Source: Cunninghamella blakesleeana (taxonomy: Eukaryota; Mucoromycota; Mucoromycetes; Mucorales; Cunninghamellaceae). Taken from it: a stretch of 64,000 bases of DNA. Every line of letters starts with the position of its first letter. The first letter of the stretch is position 1. Below the pieces are notes generated by a model that was given only the letters and a program-made list of their open reading frames with translations, searched no databases and had not been told where the DNA came from. A program made the position numbers and the translations under genes. Shown piece after piece: positions 11,049 to 22,500 of the stretch. Location: NCBI GenBank assembly GCA_017871115.1, contig JAFCIZ010000010.1, forward strand, positions 399,001-463,000, read 5' to 3'.

Positions 11049-11956
11049 ATAAAATAATAAATATAAAGTACAATGATAATAATAATAATAATGAAAAAAT
11101 AAAAGAAGGAAAAAAAAAAATGCAAAGTAAAATTTTTTTTATATAAAATAAACAAATAAATTCGAAACAATTAAAAAAACGTAATCTTATTTCAATAATA
11201 AAAGATCATAAGTTTGCATTAATGTTACAAACATTTTTTTTTTTTCATCTTGATGAAATATAAATAAATAAAAAAAACAAAACAAAACAATAAAAAAATA
11301 TCATGAAAGATTGAAGCCCAGTTCGGTTTACCATTTTTATCTTGTACGTACATTGGTACAGTAAATGGTGTTAAAACTTTATGTATTGTTTAAATGAATG
11401 AAAAGTATTCAATTTAGTTGTATGTAGTTTTTGCTTAAAAGATTCAATTCGAAAATAAAAATCTATATATGTATCTATTTTACTAATGAAGAAAAAAAAA
11501 AAAAAATCAAGCCAATGAAAATAAAATGGAATAATAGAATGATTGTAAAATTTTAAGGAACAGAAAAAAAATTGAGATTTAAAAAAAAGTGATAAGATGA
11601 AAAAAACCATCAAACTTGTCAAAAAAGTAAAAGTGAGAGAAGAGTTTCATCTGAAATAATGCCAACTTTAATTATAATAAGGTGATCATAATAAACCAAG
11701 TTTTTATTAAATAAAAAAGAAAGTAAATATATAATAGTATATATATATATATAATAATAATAATAATAATTATATAAATAAAACTTTCCATTTTAGATAT
11801 AGTAAATCAATAATTTAAATATAAATAACATAAATAGTTTTCTAGGCAATTTCGGTTTAGACTTGTAAAAATGTCGGAGTATACATTTTGATTTTTTTTA
11901 ATGGTAGCTATATTACATTTTTATTTTTTATTTCCTTTTCTTCTTGTTATTCTTTA
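11049..11956. promoter_or_regulatory. Shared divergent promoter region (zinc transporter / PMT2)
   Basis: About 900 bp separate the two divergent start codons. The sequence is AT-rich, with an AT run near 11740-11752 and (AAT) repeats. On the PMT2 side two upstream AUGs open short frames before the main start (11871-11891 and 11900-11956). Confidence 0.5.
11871..11891 (+). other. Upstream ORF in PMT2 leader (6 codons)
   Basis: ATG TCG GAG TAT ACA TTT TGA lies 66 bases before the PMT2 start. A second upstream ATG at 11900 opens a hydrophobic frame of 18 codons that ends at 11956, directly against the main ATG at 11957. Whether either is inside the mRNA depends on the transcription start, which is unknown. 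Confidence 0.35.
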
Positions 11957-13042
11957 ATGGATAATTTAAAAAGACGACATAAACAAAGTCAATCTGAATT
12001 ATATGAACCCTTAATATCTGATGGTTCAAATGAAAATGAAGAAAAATTATATAAACCTACTTTACAACAAAATACTTTTATAAAACCACCTATACAATAT
12101 TCATCTAATAAGGTACTTTATTATTTCTATAATATTTCTATATATTACTCTTTCGTGTATATATATATATGTATATGTATTTATTTCCTTTTCTTTCCTT
12201 TATTATTATTATTATTTATGACTTAGTATATTGCTTTTTGTCAAGAACACCATGATACCATTATTCCAATAGTTATGACTTTACTTTCCTTTTGGACACG
12301 TTTTCGATCTATTAGTTTTTCAAATATTGTTGTTTGGGATGAAGTAAATAGATATACACTTGAGAAAAAATGAATAAATAAATGAAAAAAAAAAAAAAAA
12401 CCTAAATGATAACAGTAAATATGTATATATGTATAAAAGAATAACATAATAAACTAACTATAATATTTTTCCTTTTTTTCTTTCTCTTTATATTATATTA
12501 CTTATTCAACTAGGCACATTTTGGAAAGGTATATAATAATATAAAACACGATAGGAAAAATAATAATACAAGATATATAAATATAAACATTATATTTTCT
12601 AACACGTTCCTATTTCTTTCTTTTTTATATAAATATATCTAGTTTGGGTCTCATTATATCAAACATGATTTTTATTTTGATGTACATCCACCTTTGGGCA
12701 AAATGTTAGTTGGTTTATCAGGTATTTTAGCAGGGTATAATGGATCTTTTGAATTTGAATCTGGCGCGACTTACCCTGATGGTATGCATTATGGTATCAT
12801 GCGGATATTTAATGCATTTTGGGGGGCTTTATTAGTACCTTTAGCTTATTTAACAGCAAGACAATTTCAGCTATCTATTAAAGCAAGTACTTTGGCCTCA
12901 ACAATGATTCTTTTAGATACTGCCTTATTATGTATTAGTCGTTTTATTTTATTGGATTCTATGTTACTATTTTTTACCTGTACAACTCTTTATACATTAT
13001 CAAAATTCCATAATTTACGTCAATGGTAATAATAATAATAAT

Positions 13043-13089
<47 letters not shown>

Positions 13090-15240
13090 TATACATATAC
13101 ATATATAAATGGAGTGAAATATAAAAAAAAATGAAAAGTGTATTTAGATAAATAAATAGATACCATATTTATTTTTACTTTATATATATATATATATTAA
13201 TTTATTTGACTAGGCCATTTTCTGAAGATTGGTGGTTATGGTTGGGCTTAACTGGATTTTCATTAGGTTGTGTTTTAAGGTAATAAATCAAATCAAACCA
13301 AATCAAATAAATAATGATAATAATGGATAAAAAACAAAATACTGAATATATTCATGTATTGTTATTAGTGTTAAATGGGTAGGATTATTTGCTGTAGCTT
13401 TAGTTGGTTTATATACTATTGAGGATTTATGGGATATGCTTGGTGACCTTCAAATGCCAAAATTAACTTATATGAAACATTGGATGGCTAGAATTGTCTT
13501 TTTAATCATTTTACCTATCTCTATTTATATGATTTGTTTTGCTCTTCATTTTGCTATTTTATTTAAAAGTGGTCCTGGTGATGCCCAAATGAGTTCTTTA
13601 TTTCAAGCTAATTTACAAGGCAATTCTTTTGAAAAAAATCCATTAGGTACGTAAGAAAACAATGATAAATCTATACAATAATAATAATAATAGAATAAGG
13701 GGTAGTTAAAATAAAATAAAATAAATACAGATCTATACATATATACATTATATTTATTTATTTATTCATTCATTCATTCATCTTTCTCTCTCTCTTTTTT
13801 TTTTTTTTAAATTGAATTTCTAGAATTGGCTTATGGATCTAAATTAACAATCAAAAATTATGGTTATGGAGGTGGGTTACTTCATTCACATGTACAAACA
13901 TACCCAGAAGGATCACATCAACAACAAGTAACCTGTTATCATTATAAAGACGATAATAATCATTGGATTGTGAAACCACCTCATCATGGCAATACAGAAT
14001 CATTTACAGATAAAGAAAATCAAAAAGAAGAGGAAAGTATTCAATTTGTTAAAGATGGTGATATTATTCGCTTATTACATGCATCTACGGGTAGAAATTT
14101 GCATAGTCATGATATTAGTGCGCCTATTACAACAGGACAATGGGAAGTCAGTGGGTATGGAAATGATACAGTTGGCGATGAAAAGGATCATTGGAAAATT
14201 GAAATAGTAGATGATATTACACGCCCTACCAACAACAAAGATCATGTACGATCATTAACGACGCGGTTTCGATTAAGACATGTTCAACAAGATTGTCTAT
14301 TGATGGCTAATAATGTGATTTTACCACAATGGGGCTTCAAACAAGTTGAAGTCGTTTGTGATAAAAGAAATCGTGTTGATGATCCTCATACTTGGTGGAA
14401 TATAGAAGAACATTACAATGATCGTTTACCTCCTGCACCAAAAAATGCTTATCGGTCTCATTTCTTAAATGATTTTTGGCATTTAAATGTAGCCATGTGG
14501 ACGTCTAATAATGCATTGATTCCTGATCCTGATAAAAATGATATTCTTTCTTCAGAACCCATCGAATGGCCTCTTGCTCAAGTTGGGTTACGAATGTGTG
14601 GCTGGGGTGATGATCAAATTAAATTTTATCTTTTGGGAAATCCTATTATTTGGTGGTCTTCTTTTCTTTCCGTCCTTTTGTTTGTGGTGATGACTTTATT
14701 TTATATTATTCGTATGCAAAGAAAAATTTATGATTTAACAAATGGTAATAATAATAATATATAAAAAAAAAGCAAATGAAGAAAATAGAAAGGGTTGTAA
14801 ATAAATAAAATAAAATTCATAAATAAATAAAAATGAAAGATATAATAGATAGAAGGAAACAGATAAAAGCATGAAAAGGTGAAAATAAAACTAATTTTTA
14901 TATAAATTATCTAGCACAATGGGATCATTTCTTTTTTGTTGGTAAAACTTTATTCCTTGGCTGGTTCCTTCATTATATACCTTTCTTCATCATGGGTCGT
15001 GTCACTTATTTACATCATTACTTCCCAGCACTTTATTTCAGCGTCTTTTTAGTCCCCTTTTTAATGGATCATTTTACAAGATCAGCTTCACCAAAATTAC
15101 AGTGGATCGTTTTTGGTATCTTTATGTTTTTAGTCATTACTGTTTTCTTTTATTTCTCTCCTATCGTTTATGGTATGACTGGTCCTGTTGATCAATATGC
15201 TGGTAGAAGATGGCTTAAATCTTGGAATTTAATAGATTAA
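11957..15240 (+). CDS. PMT2: Dolichyl-phosphate-mannose protein O-mannosyltransferase, PMT2 family
   Basis: ER multipass enzyme that transfers mannose from dolichol-phosphate to Ser/Thr of secretory proteins. Eight exons: 11957-12112, 12227-12343, 12514-12528, 12643-13025, 13214-13279, 13369-13646, 13824-14744, 14915-15240, 753 residues (yeast Pmt2 is 759). Exon 2 ends with VVWDE, whose Asp-Glu is the conserved catalytic loop-1 pair. Exon 3 is a 15-base microexon encoding AHFGK, and exon 4 continues FGSHYIKHDF and DVHPPLGKML. Exons 6-7 carry the luminal MIR region (HSHVQTYPEGSHQQQVTCYHY, STGRNLHSH, QWEVSGYGND). Exon 8 has the late TM segments including RVTYLHHYFPALYF. Pmt2-specific stretches (GDAQMSSLFQA, NNALIPDPDKND) support the subfamily over Pmt1 or Pmt4. 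In yeast it heterodimerises with Pmt1. Confidence 0.96.
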
Positions 15241-15677
15241 AATATGTTAAAAAAAAGGATGATAATAATAATGATAGTTTATATATTTGTCTTGATGACT
15301 ATTTTTTTTCTTGAAAAATTTATATATATATAGCGTATATTGAAATTTATAAAATAATAATAAAAATAAATGATAGATAAATAAAAAAGGAATGAATGGT
15401 TTCTTCTGGGACATGTATATATAAAAATAATCTTAATAATAGTATTAATAAATAGTTGTATTGATTTTTGTACAATGTATATAAATATGTATGTATATAG
15501 GTATGGGTGTGTGTGCAAAAAAAAAAAAAAAAATAGAAACAGTAAATTGTAATGTAATAAAATATAATAATAATTACAATGATAATAATAGTGATAGTAA
15601 TAATAATAAAAATGGAACATATGTATATATATATATATATATATAATAGATAATATTTTTTTAAAATCAGAATTAGA
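15241..15677. other. Convergent 3' region between PMT2 and the histidine kinase
   Basis: AT-rich with an AT run at about 15620-15645 and a poly-A run near 15517-15531. It holds the two 3' ends; overlapping Tyr/Ile-rich open frames on the minus strand are compositional. Confidence 0.6.
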
Positions 15678-18600
15678 TTAATTTTTTTTAGATAAAGGTA
15701 TAGAAGTAACATTCTTATTATTTTCATTAATTTTAAAATCGTGAGCATTGTCGTGATGGTGATTATGATCATTTTCCTTTTGTTCTTTTTCATTATGAGC
15801 TAAAGAGTTTGATGATATATAGGAATCCATACTATTATTCGTTGATATATTAGATAAAGTTGATCCATCTTCTTCATCATCATCTTCCGTGATAGTTGAA
15901 CTAGTAGAAGGTTGTAATTGAAGTATAAAATTTAAATCACGTAATGTCGTTGCTAATTCTTTAGTGATGAGTGGTTTGGTTAAATATCCATCCATTTTAG
16001 CATTCATACATATTTCTCTCGCTGAAGCTTGAACATCAGCTGTTAATGCAATGATTGGTAATCGATGTGCGTAGGAAGATTGTGATTCTATGGCTCTAAT
16101 GCGTTTTGTTGCTTCAACTCCATCACACTATTATTATTATTTTTAAGAAAATAATTAAGTACAATAAAATAGAATGAATGAATAAAATAATAAATATATA
16201 ATAATTATAATCAAAGTATCCATCTTTTTTTATTTTTTTTATTTTTTTAATTATTATTATTAATATTATTATTTACCTTTGGCATATGATGATCAAAAAA
16301 GCCAATGGAAAAATGATCAGAAGGACGTTGTTGATATAACTCGACCGCTTCTTCACCATTATTAGCGCTTTCCACTTTAAATCCAATTTTTTCTAATTGT
16401 TTTCGTAACAATTTTTGAGCCACCATATTATCTTCAGCGATCAATACATTTCTTTCCTTAAAATAATCCAATTCAGTCTCACTGAAATAATCACTAATTC
16501 GTGTGCCGTGGGGCATTGGTGTAGAAGTGGATGGGGAAGTGACAGTAGAGGAGCAAGTTGAGGCTGATGATGAGGATGCATGACGATGGTGATGAGGATG
16601 GCGTGATAAAGCACTGAGAGGAGAAGGATGGCTATTATTATTATTTTGTTGGTGGTGTTGTTGAATAGCTAAAAGACTCAATCTTGTAGGATTTAATAGT
16701 TGTTCTAGGATACGTAATAATTTTAATCTTCTAGCAGGTTTAGCCAATTTCACAGTACGTCCTTTTCGATCTGATGCACCATTGATAGCTTCAGCAGCGA
16801 CTTTATGACCTTCCGTGGCGGGTGCGTAAAGTAAAATAATATGTAGTTCACATTCAGGGTCATCGTCTACACTTTGTAATTGTTGAGCAATAAAGCTATT
16901 TGGCTTAGGCGGAATGTCAAATAATAAAATCTGATATTGGCCTTGTAATGCTTGTGAGACAGCGTGTTGAGTATCTGATGTACGTGAAACGTTGAATTCA
17001 GGTAATAGTGTTTTCATCATGGTGGCTGTATTATCATGGGAGGTAGCTAATAATAAACGATGGTGACTCAGGGACATGGCTAAATTTTTTCCATTTTCTA
17101 ATACCATATCAGATTTTTTCACTTTTTGTACCATGACAGTAAACCAAAAATTAGATCCTTCATTGATTTGCGATTCTACATCCATTGTTCCACCCATTAA
17201 TCGGACTATAGTTAAAGTAATAATAATAATAAAATAATAATAATAGGTAGATGAATAAAATAGGTTAAACAGATGAATAATATTTATAATAAATTTTTAC
17301 TTTATATAGTTTTATATTATACCTAATTGTAAGCAAATAGAAAGACCTAATCCAGTACCACCATACATTCTTGTTGTACTTCCGTCCACTTGTGAAAACG
17401 GTTCAAATAGATTTCTTTGTTGCCCTTGTTGAATACCAATACCCGTATCGATAACTTCAAATTTCAATCGAATCACGTCATCTTCATTATTATTATGTCC
17501 ATTATGAACTTGATTTTTATCTTTATCATCGGTACCTTTTTCTTTTTCATCTTCTACTAAATGACACTTGATAACAACGCCACCATGATGTGTAAATTTA
17601 ATTGCGTTGCCTAATAAGTTGGTTAAAATTTGTCGTAGCCTAGAGGAATCACTTATAATTGTCTTTGGGACGTTACTATCTACAATATAGGCCAATTCTA
17701 ATCCTTTCCGCGCCGCCAATGAACTAAGAATTTCAATTGTATCAGCAATGACCTCTTCAACAACTAATGGTCCCAAATCTAATGTTACTTTAGCAGCTTC
17801 AAGCTTTGAGTAATTCAATAAATCGTCTAAAAAAATAAAAAAAATAATAAAAAAAGAAGAGAAGTTTAAAAAAGTCATTTTTTTATAGATAGTAATTTTA
17901 TCTGTTTTTTATTTCTATAACTTACCAATGATTTTGAGCAGCATCTCACAGCTTTCTTTCGCAGTATGAACAATATCCAATTGTTCACCATCCAAAGTGG
18001 TTTCCGAAAGTAAAGATATCATGCCGTAAAATCCAGAAAAGGGTGTTCGTAGTTCATGTGACATATTTGCCAAAAAATCAGCTTTTAATTTCATAGCCCG
18101 TTCAGCAGCTTCTTTACTTCTTCTAGCTTCTTCCAAGGCAGCTTTTTGATTTTCAATCATTCTTACATTGGCATAGGTGACCTTTTGGATACTTTTAAAT
18201 AACAAAGCATTGGTAACACTGATTCCTACTTGTTGAGATAATAGGCGAAGTACAACTTCATGTCGAAATGTCAAGGATCCAACAGCACCTTCAATATAAA
18301 TACATCCTACAATGGCGCTTTTATGAATAATGGGTGTACATATCACTGATTTTGCAATTGTTTCACAATCGGAAAACCTCGAGTCTAATTGTATATCTTG
18401 AATAAGTAAGGATTCTTGTGCATGGATTGCATATCTTGCCACACGTGTTACAACTGAATCTGCTTCCTCCGACAATTCCTTTGGTGTTTTGAGTATTTTA
18501 CAACCTAAAAAAATATAATAAGAATAAAAATACATTGTTTAATATAAATATTTATGCTTTAGTTTTTATTCATTCTCTTTATTAATTTTTACTTTTCTAT

Positions 18601-19504
18601 CCTTTTTTGTATTTTGTATTTTTACCATCTGTTTGCGAACCAGTTCCCGCAATCATAAATGATGAATTTTCTTTGATAATAATTACACCAGATTCTGCAC
18701 CTGAGTTTTCTAAAATAATCTATAAATAAAATAAAAGTAAAATAGGCATAATCAGTTTAATTTTAATTTTGTTTTTTTAAATAAAAAAATGCCAGCTTTT
18801 TTCTTTCTTTCTTTTTAATTTATCTTTTTTATTTTTTATTTATTACCTGTAACATTTGTTTCATTAATAATTCAAAATTCATTTCACTTGAAATAACCCG
18901 AGAACTTTTAAGAATAGAAGCTAAATCTACCACGTCTAAAGCCAAGAGAGTTTCTTCAGGGGTTGTTTCATGATTAGGGATATCTGTATGTAAATATTGT
19001 TCAGTAAGGCTAAAGTCACTAATTGAATCACGATTTGGTATAGTCGCTGATGAGGTGGTTAATACATGATCTGTTTGAACATGGACTGACCTTGATCTAG
19101 GTCGGTTATAGTAATAATCATGTTCATCTTCTTTTTCGTTATTATTTTCCATGTTAGCTGTAGTAGGGATAGTGACATTAGGATAGAGTAAGTGTGTTAA
19201 CTGTTTTTCTTTGCCATAATAACCTTGATGTCTATAGCCTGTCATGGCTTTTTCTAATAATAATGCAGCTACATGTTTAGACCCATTTCTCATATAATAA
19301 CCTCCAGCGTATTCATACATGACATTGGTTTCAAATTGCCAATTTCCTTCTATAGCTTGACTTATAGCTAGATCGTATAGTTGCTCTGTTTTTCTTATAT
19401 TTTCATCAGATAAGGATAGTAATTCAGCATCCTAGTTAAATAAAATAATAATAGAAGTATTAATAATAAAGAAAAATTTATGTCAATAGCCTATTTAATC
19501 ATGA

Positions 19505-19547
<43 letters not shown>

Positions 19548-22500
19548 GTTATTGTTATTTCAATAAAAAGAGTACTTACAATTAACGTGACGTACATACT
19601 AAGATTAATTTTTCTATGTTGGATCAAGTATATGTATATAATTTAAGATTAATTCATATAATTCTATTTTATATCATTTCTTTTATTTATACTTTATATA
19701 ACATATTAATATACTTACGAATGATCCCCCCATTCTTCTAATAAACCTCTATATTTCATAATCAAGGGGAGGAATTCATTATATTTCTTTTGACGATTTT
19801 CTTCTTTTTCATCCCGTATCCAACAAATCATAGCCAAACAATAAAAAAATAAGCACCAATGTGTATGACGAAAGGAAGGATTTTTCATAATGACAGGTGC
19901 ATATTGATGACCAATAAGAGCTGCTTGTTTATAATAACCAAAAAGTAATAAACTGACCAATTTCATACCATAATACCAATAGAGTAGGGTAGAGACATTC
20001 ATAAGATCGCCTTTTTCTTTATAGTCAGCAACATAATCGCTTTCGCGAAATGTATCATCATCAAAAATATTAATTTCTTCTTCTTCACCGCCATCGTTTT
20101 CTCTTTGATTTTTATTTTCATCTGTATGCTCTTTTGTTGTTATTGTTGCCGCTGTTATGCCTTTTAATGATGGCGTTGATGATCTACATGTTTTACCTTG
20201 TAGTGATAGTATAAATCGAATAATAGTTGTCGCCATGATAGATACATTTTCCGTTTTATGCACACCTTGCACTTCATCCAAACATAGTTTAGCTTCTCTT
20301 AATGTATCAGATAAAGAAGACGCTTCGCCTAAACCACCGCTAAATAACATATAAGAGGCAATACGTATATGGGAATATGTTACAGAGATACGATCTCCAC
20401 CTAAAAGAGCTTGTTTCAATGCTTGTTGATATAAATGAATGGCTTCTCGATAATGGCCCTGCCAAATACTTAAATAAGCACCATAGATATGTTTGGCTCT
20501 TGCACATTCAGAGTTACCACCATATTGATCACATATTGTAACACCAATTTTACCAATCATTTGTCCAAAATCATAATCTTTATATAAAAGCATAGCGGAC
20601 ATACCATAAAATACTAACCCTACACCGGTAGATGGGCTGATAATACTATGCTGCAATGTTTTCATAACCAATCGTAAGCTGACTGCCATGATGGATTTTA
20701 TGTCATTTCTCCAGTATCCCCATATACACCTATGTTCGATTTTTTTTATTTAAAAAATAAATGAATAAAAATAAAATAATCAATATGAATGAGTTTACTC
20801 AACTCGTGCTTTATTATTACTGCTTTTATTCATTATAGTATTATATAATGGGCTATCACTTACAATTCTTCCATAATAGATAATCGTGTACGAATCAAAC
20901 GACTTTCACAAAGAGGTAAAGTTAAAATATTATTTAATCCTAATTTTAAAACTTTTTTTCGCGTTTGTTGATAAGATTGTTGTAATTCATGGTCTGACAC
21001 ATCCAAAGCTAAATGTTTAACCCCCAGCTCATTTAAGCATGTTAATAAAATTTGAGCATGATGATGTTTTTGATGATGTGACCATTGAAACCGATGTTGC
21101 AAACGATATGCAGGTGCACGATCAATAGCTGTTTTCGCGTGATTTAAAATAGTTGTTAAAAGAGATTGGGTTAAATCATACCCCATGGACCAACTGATTT
21201 CTGCTAGTTGTGTATATAAATGTAATGTTTCCAAATAAATACTATCGTCCTTATCATTATTACTATCCGTTGTTGATGCTGAAGTTGTTATTCTCCATGG
21301 GTTGTTAGGTAAAAGATTTCTTGCTGCTATATAATAGCTAAAGGCTAAATTATGTGCTCCAGATTGATAGGCATGATCCCCGGCTCGAATTAAAATAGCT
21401 CGATAATGCTGTTTTGATTTTTCATTTTCATTTTCTACTCCTTCTTCCTCTTCCTCTTCTTTTTTTAATTGAATTAAATGAAGTGCTGCTTTAATATGAT
21501 CGGCTACCCAAAATATATCGACTCCAGGTTGATCCATAAAATAAGTAGCAATTTTTAAATGAATTTTATCGCGGTCTTCAGGTTTAGCTAATAACATTGC
21601 AGCTTGGGAATAACGATCATGACTAAACCCAAATTCATCGTTTGAGAAAGCATGTATAAAGCCTTGTTGTAATGCTGATTGAAGTCCATTAACTGTATCA
21701 CATGTTTTTACTTTGCCAAAGTTTTCTTCTTGTTGCTTTTGTTGATGTCGTTGTGTATATCTTAAACTTGATGTTCTTGGTAATATATATTTGGTATCCT
21801 TTTCTTTCTTCCCTTTTTTCTTATCATTTTCGTTCTCTTTTTTCTTTCGCTGTTGTTGCTGAATAGTGTCATTATTGTTTTCGTCATCATTCATCATAAG
21901 GTGTCTTACTGTTTCATAGTTAAAATGATTACCAATAAAAGCTGCCCATTTTAAAAAACGTTGCCCATCGGGAGGTAGTTCTTTTAACCTCCTTACTAAG
22001 AATTCAATATTCAAATTACCACCATTGTTTTCCCCCAATTCGTTAAATAAAGCCATTTCGATTTTTTGTAAATTATATTCCCATTTGCCTTGTTCCCAAG
22101 TGAAAAAAATCAGACCTTTTTTTTCTAATGTTGTCAATAACTGACAAGCATAAAATGGATTTCCTTTTGTTTTTCGCGATATAAAGTCTACTAATGGCTT
22201 CAATAAAACTAGATCAATTTCTTTATGACGATGCATGGCTGTACAAACTAAATCCATTAATTCATGTTGGTCCATGTTTTCTAATTTGACATAGTTGACG
22301 ACAGAAGTATCATTGCTTAATAATGTGCTGATCATATTGTTCTTATTGTCATCTTTTCTATAAGTCACTATTACTAAAAGATCCAATTTTGCTGATAGTA
22401 GAGAGTCTAATAATTCAATAGAGGCTTCATCTAGATTATTATTATTGTTATTATTATTTAAAAAAACGAAAGATAGATTAATTTAGCAGAAAATTTAAGT

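Noticed and set aside
13986..14207. Second frame inside PMT2 exon 7
   Set aside because: Lies entirely inside a strongly conserved MIR-domain coding exon on the same strand.
15279..15793. Two Tyr/Ile/Phe-rich minus frames
   Set aside because: They overlap the true last exon of the histidine kinase in other frames and consist of AT repeats.
20157..20354. Plus-strand frame of 65 codons
   Set aside because: Antisense shadow of a long coding exon of the histidine kinase.
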